This document shows positions 1-4,938 of a DNA stretch of 7,253 nt, piece after piece. Made by a program: the position numbers and the translations under genes. Location: NCBI GenBank assembly GCA_021782685.1, contig JAJXUQ010000025.1, positions 1-7,253 on the forward strand, given 5' to 3'. How positions within the stretch are numbered: position 1 is the stretch's first letter; each line of letters starts with the position of its first letter. Under the pieces are notes generated by a model. It was not told the origin of the DNA, made no database searches, and saw nothing but the letters and a program-made list of their open reading frames with translations. The DNA comes from a bacterium (lineage in GTDB: Bacteria > Patescibacteriota > Minisyncoccia > Phycocordibacterales > Phycocordibacteraceae).

Positions 1-33
1 CTTCCTCTTCCTTCGGAAGCTGAACGCGTAATC

Positions 34-70
34 GGGGAGGGCGCGGCGCCGAAAGCGCCGCGCCCTCCCC
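34..70 (+). terminator. Strong GC hairpin, probable intrinsic terminator of an upstream gene
   Basis: Bases 34-49 pair perfectly with 55-70, giving a 16-bp almost all-GC stem closed by the loop CGAAA. The plus-strand sequence after it is gcctttg, so the T-tract is short (3 T). The minus-strand flank has no T-tract at all, so I assign it to plus-strand transcription ending a gene left of the window. The stem is certain. Its termination activity is inferred from its position in a gap and could be modest given the poor U-tract. Confidence 0.7.
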
Positions 71-130
71 GCCTTTGTGCGGACGCTCTAGAGATACATT
101 CACCGCGGGTCGCGCGTAAGGAGCGCGGAA

Positions 131-168
131 GTGCCACGTCATCACTTTTGCCATACATAAATTGGCAC
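131..168 (+). promoter_or_regulatory. Putative promoter/operator region of the exported-protein gene
   Basis: The 203-nt stretch before the 204 ATG is the likely control region. GTGCCA (131-136) and TGGCAC (163-168) form a perfect inverted repeat. TGCCA (149-153) and TGGCA (163-167) also form a 5-bp stem around the AT-rich loop tacataaat. A weak promoter can be read as GTGCCA (131-136), a 17-nt spacer and TACATA (154-159), overlapping the repeat as an operator would. The -10 matches the consensus at only 3 of 6 positions, so this is tentative. Confidence 0.25.
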
Positions 169-203
169 CAATTATCCCCTATTTCGCTACTTTTTCTCCC
201 GAT

Positions 204-839
204 ATGAAAACTCGCTTCATCATCTCGCTCATCGCGTCTGCGGCGGCATTGCCGCTTGCGCCAGTAATCGTCCACGCGCAAACGCACGCCGCGCTCACCG
301 GCGATCTCTCCGGCGGCGCCGGACTCTCCGCGGTACGCGCAACAGGAACCGCACAGATGAGCGCGGACGCCACCGTCCCTGACGAGACTCCGATCGTCAT
401 CACCCGCGACGACATCGCGCTCGGGCTCGCAAGTACGAGCGCGGCAACCACCTCTGCGTCTGCATCGAGCAGCTTGCGTGCGCAGGCGGATGCCCTTGCG
501 AGAACTGACGCCCACGTTTCGTCGATACGGCTCTCTTCGAGCAAGGTATCGATCTCCTACACCGTGCCCGCAAAGATCCTCGGCATGATCAGCATCAGCA
601 TCCCTGTCGAGCTGTCTGTCGACGCTACGGGTACGACGAGCGTCCGCTATCCGTGGTACAGCTTCCTGCTCTCGACCGATCGCGTCGGGCTCGCGATACG
701 CACGGAAGCGGTCGCACGTGAGGACCTCGCGCATGAGTCGCCGAATGCGACCGGAGGTCTTTCGGTCGCCGCACAGGCGCGCCTCTTGGATTCGCTCCAC
801 GCCATCCTTAAAGACTCCGCAAGCGCAGCCCTGCCGTAA
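204..839 (+). CDS. Exported protein of unknown function
   Basis: I do not recognise a named family. The 211-residue product starts with a clear Sec signal: Lys/Arg at residues 2-4, a hydrophobic core at about 5-23, and cleavage probably after VHA (residue 25). The mature part opens with a Gly/Ala/Ser/Thr-rich, probably disordered stretch (26-95). A compact domain follows at about 105-157 with alternating beta-strand-like segments (SSSKVSISYTVPAKILG, ISISIPVELSVD) and the motif RYPWYSFLL. The tail, about 160-211, is probably helical. I recall similar VPAK...YPWY proteins in Parcubacteria but cannot verify this. Translation can be extended to a TTG at 162, but the ATG at 204 is chosen because it places the signal peptide at the N-terminus. 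No Shine-Dalgarno precedes it. It lies about 100 nt upstream of the sigma factor gene on the same strand and may share its stress-envelope role, which is inference only. Confidence 0.75.
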   Translation: MKTRFIISLIASAAALPLAPVIVHAQTHAALTGDLSGGAGLSAVRATGTAQMSADATVPDETPIVITRDDIALGLASTSAATTSASASSSLRAQADALARTDAHVSSIRLSSSKVSISYTVPAKILGMISISIPVELSVDATGTTSVRYPWYSFLLSTDRVGLAIRTEAVAREDLAHESPNATGGLSVAAQARLLDSLHAILKDSASAALP

Positions 840-878
840 TTTCGGCTTCCCGAGTGCGCACCCAAGCCTATGACACCC

Positions 879-907
879 GCGACAACAGCCTCGACCTGGC
901 GTATGCT
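879..907 (+). promoter_or_regulatory. Putative promoter of the sigma/anti-sigma operon
   Basis: GCGACA (879-884, 4 of 6 to TTGACA), a 17-nt spacer and TATGCT (902-907, 4 of 6 to TATAAT) lie in the 99-nt gap between two genes. The predicted start near 914-915 gives a leader of about 24 nt to the ATG at 939. This supports 939 over the upstream in-frame ATG at 870, which would lie before the promoter. Confidence 0.45.
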
Positions 908-938
908 GGAGACAGCCACTCCATTCCGGGCTGCCGCC

Positions 939-1469
939 ATGCGCGAATCCTACGAACAAGCGTTCCTCAAGGCATTCGATGAATACGCGGATGCGCTCTT
1001 CCGGCACGCTTCGTTTCGGCTCAGCAACCGCGATCGCGCACGAGACATCACCCAGGACACCTTCATCAAGGCATGGGATTACGCGCGCAAGGGCGAGACG
1101 GTCCGGCACTGGAAGAGCCTCTTGTACCGCATCCTGAACAACCTCATCATCGACGAGTATCGCCGGACGAAGGAAGGGTCGCTCGATGCGCTGCTCGAGG
1201 AAGACCCCGTGCAGACCGAGGCTCTCTTTTCGACCGGTAGCCGCGCCGAGAAAGAGGAGCAGTTCGATACGGCGCAGGATGCGGCACGGGTCCGCGCGCT
1301 CATCCCGCGGCTGCCGGACTCGTATCGCGTCGTCGTAACGATGCGTTACCTCGATGACCTCTCGCCGAAAGAGATCGCCGCCGCGCTCGGCACCTCTGAG
1401 AACGTGGTGTCCGTCCGGTTGCATCGCGCGGTCGCACGGCTGCGGGCCTGGTATAGCGAACGGCAATAA
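939..1469 (+). CDS. ECF-type RNA polymerase sigma factor (sigma-70 family)
   Basis: This 176-residue protein has the two-domain layout of extracytoplasmic-function sigma factors, which redirect RNA polymerase to a small set of promoters. Sigma region 2 covers about residues 13-77, with the core motif DITQDTFIKAW at 36-46 (which contacts the polymerase clamp and the -10 element) and NNLIIDEYRR at 67-76. A charged linker (80-115) leads to sigma region 4 at about 117-172, with LPDSYRVVVTMRYLDDLSP followed by the helix-turn-helix EIAAALGTSENVVSVRLHRA, which reads the -35 element. There is no region 1.1 or 3. The frame extends upstream to ATGs at 903 and 870, but the ECF fold starts just after 939 and a putative promoter sits at 879-907, so 939 is chosen. 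No Shine-Dalgarno is visible. The next gene begins 6 nt downstream and is probably its anti-sigma factor. Confidence 0.92.
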   Translation: MRESYEQAFLKAFDEYADALFRHASFRLSNRDRARDITQDTFIKAWDYARKGETVRHWKSLLYRILNNLIIDEYRRTKEGSLDALLEEDPVQTEALFSTGSRAEKEEQFDTAQDAARVRALIPRLPDSYRVVVTMRYLDDLSPKEIAAALGTSENVVSVRLHRAVARLRAWYSERQ

Positions 1470-1475
1470 TCCCCT

Positions 1476-2759
1476 ATGAAACACGATTTCGAAACTCTGT
1501 TGAAAAAGAGCTTGTCCGGAGACGAACTCTCTTCGCAGGAGCGCGAGAAGATGCGCTTCGTGGTGAGCGAGTATATGAGCTTCACGCCGCGCCGCACGGC
1601 GGCGCGGCGTGCGGGAATGCATGCCCTCTTCGCGAGTATCCTCTCCTACGCGCGACGGCCGACGTTCGCGAGGATCACCGCGGCGCTCCTGGTGCTTGCG
1701 TTTAGCAGCGGCGGCGTCGCCTACGCCGCCGAAGGAACGCTCCCGGGCGACGCGCTCTACCCGGTGAAAGTCAACGTTATCGAGCCTGCCGAAGGACTCC
1801 TCCTTGCAGGGTCGCCGCGCGCGGAAGCGGCATGGCAGCTGACGCTCGCTGAACGGCGGGTCGAGGAGGCGGCAACGCTCGCGAGCGAGGGGCGGCTCGC
1901 GACCAGCACTGAAACCGAGATCGGGAACCGGTTCGTCGCGAGCGTGGACGCCGCGAGCGCAGCGCAGGGCGGCGCAAGCACTAACCAGACGGCCGTAGCG
2001 GATGCCGTGTTCGCCGCGAAGCTTTCCGCCTACGCTGCCGTGCTCGCGACCGTGGATACCGAACGGCATACAGACGCCACGGCAGCGCTCCGGCAGACGA
2101 TAACCGCGCAAGCCGAGGCCGCCGCCGCGCGCGCAAACGCCGGTGTGGAAACGCCGAGCACGGCGGATGCGCCCGAGATCGCACGGCTCGGCATGCATGC
2201 CGCCGCCGCGCTCGACGCCTCTGCAGCGCTCATCACGCACGCGAAGGCGGCACTTGCCGCATCGAGCACTTCCTCGGCAGAAGGCGCGTTCGCGCGATCT
2301 GCCGCGCTCGCGGCAGAAGGCGATGCGCTCTTGAGGCAGGGCGATCATGCCGGAGCGCTTCATGCGTTCCAGAATTCCCTTTCAGAGACCGCGCGCCTCG
2401 ACGTCCTCGCGCGCGCCGCGACGACGCTCCGGATAGATGCGTTCGCGGGCGCGGATGCGACTGCAACGAGCACGGCGCCGAAAACGCTCATCCGCGACCA
2501 CGGAGCTGATCAGCCGATGTATGACCGCTCGCGCGCAAAAGGCGGTAAAGACGCTACGGGGGCAGGCGCGCCCTCCGTAACGACAGAACTCGTCGCGTCG
2601 GGCACCCCGCCTCTCATTTCCGCAGGCACCACGACACCTTCGCCAGGAGACCCCCGTACGACAACAGCGGCCACGAGCACGGACGCTTCCGGAGAAGCGA
2701 ATATCTCGGGGGGCGTGAACGGCATTCCTTCTACGGGAGTCGACTTGCCGAAACTCTAG
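1476..2759 (+). CDS. Single-pass membrane protein with DUF5667-like domain, probable anti-sigma factor
   Basis: The 427-residue protein starts with a short charged, probably cytoplasmic segment (1-65: KHDFETLLKKSLSGDELSSQ, then an Arg-rich stretch at 39-62). One hydrophobic helix follows at about 66-84. Just outside it is GTLPGDALYPVK (87-98), the hallmark opening of DUF5667, which continues as helices with the WQLTLAERRVEEA pattern to about residue 190. The outer part is very Ala-rich and helical (about 150-330), and the last 90 residues are Ser/Thr/Pro/Gly-rich and probably disordered. Position 6 nt after the ECF sigma gene, plus a cytoplasmic N-terminus and one membrane helix, is the classic layout of an anti-sigma factor that sequesters its sigma until an envelope signal arrives. 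No zinc-binding HxxxCxxC motif of the ZAS family is present, so the anti-sigma role rests on context and topology. It has no Shine-Dalgarno and is probably translated with the sigma gene. Confidence 0.8.
   Translation: MKHDFETLLKKSLSGDELSSQEREKMRFVVSEYMSFTPRRTAARRAGMHALFASILSYARRPTFARITAALLVLAFSSGGVAYAAEGTLPGDALYPVKVNVIEPAEGLLLAGSPRAEAAWQLTLAERRVEEAATLASEGRLATSTETEIGNRFVASVDAASAAQGGASTNQTAVADAVFAAKLSAYAAVLATVDTERHTDATAALRQTITAQAEAAAARANAGVETPSTADAPEIARLGMHAAAALDASAALITHAKAALAASSTSSAEGAFARSAALAAEGDALLRQGDHAGALHAFQNSLSETARLDVLARAATTLRIDAFAGADATATSTAPKTLIRDHGADQPMYDRSRAKGGKDATGAGAPSVTTELVASGTPPLISAGTTTPSPGDPRTTTAATSTDASGEANISGGVNGIPSTGVDLPKL
1583..1611 (+). repeat. Perfect 13-bp GC hairpin inside the anti-sigma coding region
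   Basis: CACGCCGCGCCGC (1583-1595) pairs with GCGGCGCGGCGTG (1599-1611) around a 3-nt loop, ACG. It lies about 108 nt into the probable anti-sigma gene and encodes part of its Arg/Ala-rich stretch before the membrane helix. No T-tract follows, so it is not a standard terminator. Confidence 0.7.
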
Positions 2760-2760
2760 T

Positions 2761-2812
2761 CGCCGGGATGGCGCTCTCTAAGACCGCTATCCTCTGGCGG
2801 GCATGCGTTTTT
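2761..2812. terminator. Weak candidate terminator between convergent genes
   Basis: The 55-nt gap between the anti-sigma gene and the convergent secreted-protein gene must hold the ends of both transcripts. It contains two small inverted repeats: CGCC/GGCG (2761-2764 with 2770-2773) and CCGC/GCGG (2784-2787 with 2797-2800). A T5 run at 2808-2812 serves plus-strand transcripts. The stems are only 4 bp and the T-run begins 8 nt after the second stem, so this is a poor match to a canonical terminator. Confidence 0.25.
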
Positions 2813-2814
2813 GC

Positions 2815-3795
2815 TTAGCAGGCGACGTTCTGGTCGACGGCGGTCGAGTTCGCCACGTACTGCACGATCCAGACCGGGCTGCCGGAGATGAAGCTGGTGC
2901 CGGTCGCGCAGCTATTGATTGCGCTGACCAGGTTTGAAATGCCGATAGGCATCCATGTCGGGACAGAGACCGCTTGACCATCGATCGTCTGCGCCGGCAC
3001 GAAACCGCTTCCCGCGATGCCGCGCCACATGCGCGCTGTCGAATAGATTCCGACGCGCATGCCTTGCGTATTCAAATAATCGATCGCGCCCTGTATCGTC
3101 GCATCATTCACTCCCGTGTCCGACGACCAGCTATTGGCCTCTTCGATATCCAGCCACCAAAGCTTCGCCGGGACATTGGCGCTCTTTGCGTAGGCGTAGG
3201 CATCTTCCGCCGCATTGTAGCCGTAGTTGTAGCCTTCGCAGACCGTTGGCTCGGTGCTGGTCGCCGCGGATGCCGGACAGGATTTCGGCGCGGCGATATT
3301 CCCCGCTACCGTGCTGCCGTAGGGCGCGTTCAGATTTATATAGAGAGTCGGTGCGGCGGTGCCGAAGTGCGTCCACGCATACTCGGAGGCCAGCCGGCCG
3401 TTCCGCGTAAACGCTTTCCCGCCTGAAACGCCGACAATGCCGAAACTGAAGCCTTGAGACGGATACGAAAGCGAGTTGTAGGAAAGGTCGAAGCCGACAT
3501 TGCTCGAGGAATACGGACTTCCGACCGGCGGAACATGCGGAGCCGGCGGCGGCGAAGCAGGAGAGGGATCGGTGGCGGTGCTGCCCGCCTGGTTGCTCGA
3601 AGCGGGTGCCGGAGCAGCTCCGAGCGCCTGTTTTACCCGGGCCACCGTCGGCTGGTCGACATTGAACGCCTCCAGAAGCGTTATGATGGCCTGCACCTGA
3701 CCGGGCGAAAGCGCCGACGCAGACGCTACCGACGGCACCATGAAGCATGCCGTGGCGAGTATGACCGATGCGATGGTGATTGTTTTGGACAACAT
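2815..3795 (-). CDS. Secreted GH25/DUF1906-like (lysozyme-type barrel) protein with short N-terminal helical module
   Basis: The 326-residue protein begins with a Sec signal peptide (1-28; cleavage near VASASA). A short module follows, LSPGQVQAIITLLEAFNVDQ and on to about 59, of a kind often placed at the N-terminus of secreted Parcubacteria proteins. A Pro/Ala/Ser linker (60-98) leads to the catalytic-type domain (100-326). That domain opens with VGFDLSY (Asp103), reaches the strand KLWWLDIEEANSW (Asp216 and Glu218) and RVGIYST (247-253), and closes with VWIVQYV...VDQN. Asp near the start and D-x-E at mid-domain match the GH25 lysozyme pattern, so peptidoglycan cleavage at its own or a neighbour's wall is plausible. 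The closest look is to the divergent Rv2525c/DUF1906-like branch, where activity is often unproven. Cys173, 186, 296 and 326 could form disulfides. The ATG at 3795 is chosen over the in-frame GTG at 3810 because it starts the signal peptide. It is transcribed towards the sigma operon. Confidence 0.78.
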   Translation of the reverse strand: MLSKTITIASVILATACFMVPSVASASALSPGQVQAIITLLEAFNVDQPTVARVKQALGAAPAPASSNQAGSTATDPSPASPPPAPHVPPVGSPYSSSNVGFDLSYNSLSYPSQGFSFGIVGVSGGKAFTRNGRLASEYAWTHFGTAAPTLYINLNAPYGSTVAGNIAAPKSCPASAATSTEPTVCEGYNYGYNAAEDAYAYAKSANVPAKLWWLDIEEANSWSSDTGVNDATIQGAIDYLNTQGMRVGIYSTARMWRGIAGSGFVPAQTIDGQAVSVPTWMPIGISNLVSAINSCATGTSFISGSPVWIVQYVANSTAVDQNVAC

Positions 3796-3827
3796 GGGCA
3801 GAGGTGGCACACACGGCCATGCTTTCC

Positions 3828-3833
3828 AGTATA
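3828..3833 (-). promoter_or_regulatory. -10 box (TATACT) of the secreted GH25-like gene
   Basis: On the minus strand TATACT, preceded directly by TG, lies 32 nt before the ATG at 3795. The predicted start near 3820-3821 leaves a leader of about 26 nt. No convincing -35 is seen at the expected distance; that region holds one arm (GAAGTTCC, 3847-3854) of an inverted repeat. Confidence 0.5.
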
Positions 3834-3846
3834 CAGGGTGAGAAAA

Positions 3847-3898
3847 GAAGTTCCTTTAACCCCCCCTTGCAGTAACTCTGACGTGGAACTTCACGTCA
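3847..3898. repeat. Nested inverted repeats upstream of the secreted GH25-like gene
   Basis: Two overlapping inverted repeats sit in the 167-nt gap between the Nudix and secreted-protein genes. GAAGTTCC (3847-3854) matches GGAACTTC (3885-3892) across 30 nt. TGACGTG (3879-3885) matches CACGTCA (3892-3898) across 6 nt. The two pairings share bases and exclude each other. The first arm lies where a -35 box would be, so it may be an operator. The second could instead be a weak Nudix terminator, but it has no T-tract. A run of 7 C (3860-3866) lies between the arms. Confidence 0.35.
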
Positions 3899-3962
3899 CG
3901 ACCGTGTTGGAAGGGCCATACTGTCCCCGACCGGCGTCAGAAGCCGCTTTCTGCTCATCCCC

Positions 3963-4475
3963 TTACTCATCCTTGTCGAGTTGACCCTTTAGTTCCAGGG
4001 CACGAGCAAGGATATGCTCGCCGATCTCGCCCCAGTCAAAGTATCGTTTGATGTCTTTCGGACCGATGAGCTTGATCTCGGTGACGCCTTCACCATCGCT
4101 TGCGTCAGCGTCGGCTACGAACGGTCCGATCGGCTCGACGATACAGACCGCGCGCACTTGCACTGTGAGCCGATGCGGCTCGGAGACTTCCTGGTAGCCG
4201 ATGATCTGTTGTTTGAGCACGCGCATGTTCGTCTCTTCAAGCACCTCGCGCACAATCGCTTCTTCTGCGCTCTCTCCCGGCTCCACGCCGCCGCCCGGCG
4301 GTGTCCAATACCCCTTCGCCTCTGAATACACGATAACGAGCCGGTCTCCCGCAAAGCAGAATGCGTGCACGCCGTGCACCGTTCGACTGCCGAGCTCCTC
4401 GAACGACTCGATATCTCGATATACCACGGGCACTATGCCCGACTTCCGTGTCTGCATAGTCGACTTGATTTCCAT
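3963..4475 (-). CDS. Nudix hydrolase
   Basis: This 170-residue protein carries a nearly perfect Nudix box at residues 62-84: G62, E68, R76-E77, E80-E81, with the segment GVEPGESAEEAIVREVLEET. The Glu residues bind Mg or Mn and position water for cleavage of a nucleoside diphosphate linked to another group. The usual Gly after EET is Asn83. The fold is supported by VHAFCFAGDRLVIVYSEAK before the box and a beta-rich half after it (QQIIGYQEVSE, LTVQVRAVCIVEPIG). The substrate cannot be told from the sequence; housecleaning of oxidised or excess nucleotides is the usual role. An in-frame GTG exists at 4505, but the ATG at 4475 is preferred because a CATACT -10 box ends 6 nt before it. The last 20 residues are charged. 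It lies directly downstream of the methyltransferase remnant. Confidence 0.88.
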   Translation of the reverse strand: MEIKSTMQTRKSGIVPVVYRDIESFEELGSRTVHGVHAFCFAGDRLVIVYSEAKGYWTPPGGGVEPGESAEEAIVREVLEETNMRVLKQQIIGYQEVSEPHRLTVQVRAVCIVEPIGPFVADADASDGEGVTEIKLIGPKDIKRYFDWGEIGEHILARALELKGQLDKDE

Positions 4476-4481
4476 GACGTT

Positions 4482-4487
4482 AGTATG
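4482..4487 (-). promoter_or_regulatory. -10 box (CATACT) of the Nudix gene, leaderless layout
   Basis: On the minus strand CATACT is followed by 6 nt (aacgtc) and then the ATG at 4475, so the transcript would start at or next to the start codon. A second candidate, TATCGT with TG one base upstream, lies at 4488-4493. No clear -35 is seen; the upstream sequence is the end of the methyltransferase remnant. Confidence 0.4.
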
Positions 4488-4498
4488 ACGATACCACA

Positions 4499-4657
4499 CT
4501 ACCACGCTTTGAGCGCTTCGAGATTATCGCCGTGAACGATAAGGTTTTTCGACTCCTTGCCGACCGATGCTGACGGGACCTTTTTGAGCAGCTTGAACGG
4601 CACTTCCTTGTCGTGATTTACCACGGCTTCTTTGCCAATCCAGTTCAGCGTTGCCAT
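4499..4657 (-). pseudogene. N-terminal remnant of a type III-like (Mod) adenine DNA methyltransferase
   Basis: The 52-residue frame starts MATLNWIGKEAVVNHDKEVP and ends with ESKNLIVHGDNLEALKAW before a TAG stop. Both segments closely resemble the N-terminus of type III restriction-modification Mod subunits and related site-specific DNA methyltransferases. Those begin with an IGKEAV.NHH..VP block and reach NLIIHGDNLEALKAL just before the DPPYNTG catalytic motif. Here similarity stops after LEALKA, and no DPPY or FxGxG motif occurs in the following sequence in any frame I read. A full protein would have several hundred residues, so the product cannot methylate DNA. The frame could extend to 4681, but the family start matches the ATG at 4657. 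Its -10 box is still intact. The likely history is a deletion that removed the rest of a restriction-modification system and joined the stump to the Nudix region. Confidence 0.78.
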
Positions 4658-4664
4658 TCTGACC

Positions 4665-4670
4665 ATTCTA
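4665..4670 (-). promoter_or_regulatory. Extended -10 box (TGCTAGAAT) of the methyltransferase remnant
   Basis: On the minus strand TAGAAT (5 of 6 to consensus), with TG one base upstream, is followed by 7 nt and the ATG at 4657. A weak -35, TTAAGC (4689-4694), sits 18 nt upstream. The layout predicts a leaderless transcript, so the truncated gene may still be transcribed. Confidence 0.45.
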
Positions 4671-4704
4671 GCAAAAAACACCGAATTAGCTTAATTTTAC
4701 GAGC

Positions 4705-4740
4705 CTCGCAAAAGGCGCTCTTTCGAGCGCCTTTTGCGAG
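4705..4740 (-). terminator. Strong terminator downstream of the initiator tRNA
   Basis: Bases 4705-4720 pair perfectly with 4725-4740 (16 bp). Read on the minus strand the loop is a GAAA tetraloop, and the core is AAAA-GGCGCTC-GAAA-GAGCGCC-TTTT, the usual form of a near-symmetrical intrinsic terminator. It is placed to end the tRNA transcript before the methyltransferase remnant. Four T (4741-4744) follow it on the plus strand, so it may work both ways. Confidence 0.85.
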
Positions 4741-4744
4741 TTTT

Positions 4745-4810
4745 GACCGTGTCGGTCTTGAACTGATTTTCGGCACTTTTGATGCCGGGCGGTCTGGGTT
4801 AGCAGGCCGC
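4745..4810 (-). other. Structured trailer between initiator tRNA and terminator
   Basis: Three further hairpins fill this gap. On the minus strand, in transcription order, they are: 4810-4789 (GCGG/CCGC plus CTG/CAG around a C-A mismatch, 6-nt loop), 4787-4771 (CGGCA/TGCCG, 7-nt loop) and 4757-4745 (GACCG/CGGTC, 3-nt loop). Together with the terminator they form an RNA of about 100 nt attached to the tRNA. It may be just a processed trailer, or it may be a small RNA. I recognise no known family, and no ORF is likely. Confidence 0.35.
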
Positions 4811-4819
4811 ACTACCTTG

Positions 4820-4890
4820 TTGCGGGGGCCGGAATTGAACCGGCGTCTGGAGGTTATGAGCCTCCCGAGGTACCTCTCCTCTACCCCGCT
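4820..4890 (-). tRNA. tRNA-Met (CAU), initiator type (tRNA-fMet)
   Basis: All cloverleaf parts can be drawn on the minus strand: acceptor GCGGGG/CCCCGC (bases 2-7 with 66-71), D arm GAGG/CCTC with G18G19, anticodon arm GGAGG-CTCATAA-CCTCC with anticodon CAU (4856-4858), a 4-nt variable loop, and T arm GCCGG-TTCAATT-CCGGC. Initiator traits are present: base 1 does not pair with base 72 (A1 against A72), the discriminator is A73, and the D stem has A11-U24. The three G-C pairs expected in the anticodon stem are reduced to two plus A29-U41. CCA is not encoded; CAA follows base 73, so CCA must be added by the nucleotidyltransferase. This tRNA brings formyl-Met to the start codon. Confidence 0.92.
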
Positions 4891-4897
4891 AGTAGCA

Positions 4898-4925
4898 AGT
4901 ATACACGAGAAATACGGCAGGGCAA
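4898..4925 (-). promoter_or_regulatory. Promoter of the initiator tRNA gene
   Basis: On the minus strand TTGCCC (4920-4925, 4 of 6 to TTGACA), a 16-nt spacer and TATACT (4898-4903, 5 of 6) form the best promoter in the window. The first purine at the right distance is A4890, which is also base 1 of the mature tRNA. The -35 lies only 13 nt past the stop of the preceding membrane-protein gene. Confidence 0.7.
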
Positions 4926-4938
4926 CACTTGGTCGGGA

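Noticed and set aside
2..31. Possible last codons of an upstream gene (FLFLRKLNA then TAA) just before the 34-70 hairpin
   Set aside because: Only nine codons are visible and another frame also stops nearby (TGA at 21-23), so the correct frame cannot be chosen.
870..938. Upstream ATG starts (870, 903) for the sigma factor
   Set aside because: The extra residues fall outside the sigma fold and the region holds a better explanation, the putative promoter at 879-907.
3747..3795. Lipoprotein signal in the secreted GH25-like protein (Cys17 after LATA)
   Set aside because: Position -3 is Ala, not Leu/Val/Ile, and a standard cleavage site follows at VASASA, so ordinary Sec export is more likely.
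3131..3820. Long minus-strand frame of 229 codons starting at an ATG 7 nt after the TATACT box
   Set aside because: It lies inside the secreted GH25-like gene in another frame, has a composition typical of a shifted GC-rich frame (many Arg, His, Cys) and no domain. The signal-peptide frame is clearly the real one.
3454..3984. Plus-strand frame of 176 codons
   Set aside because: Antisense to the secreted protein and its control region, extremely Arg-rich, no domain.
4499..4890. Attachment-site repeats marking an integrated element at the tRNA
   Set aside because: I found no second copy of the tRNA 3' end (T arm plus acceptor) in the sequence beyond the tRNA, and no integrase.
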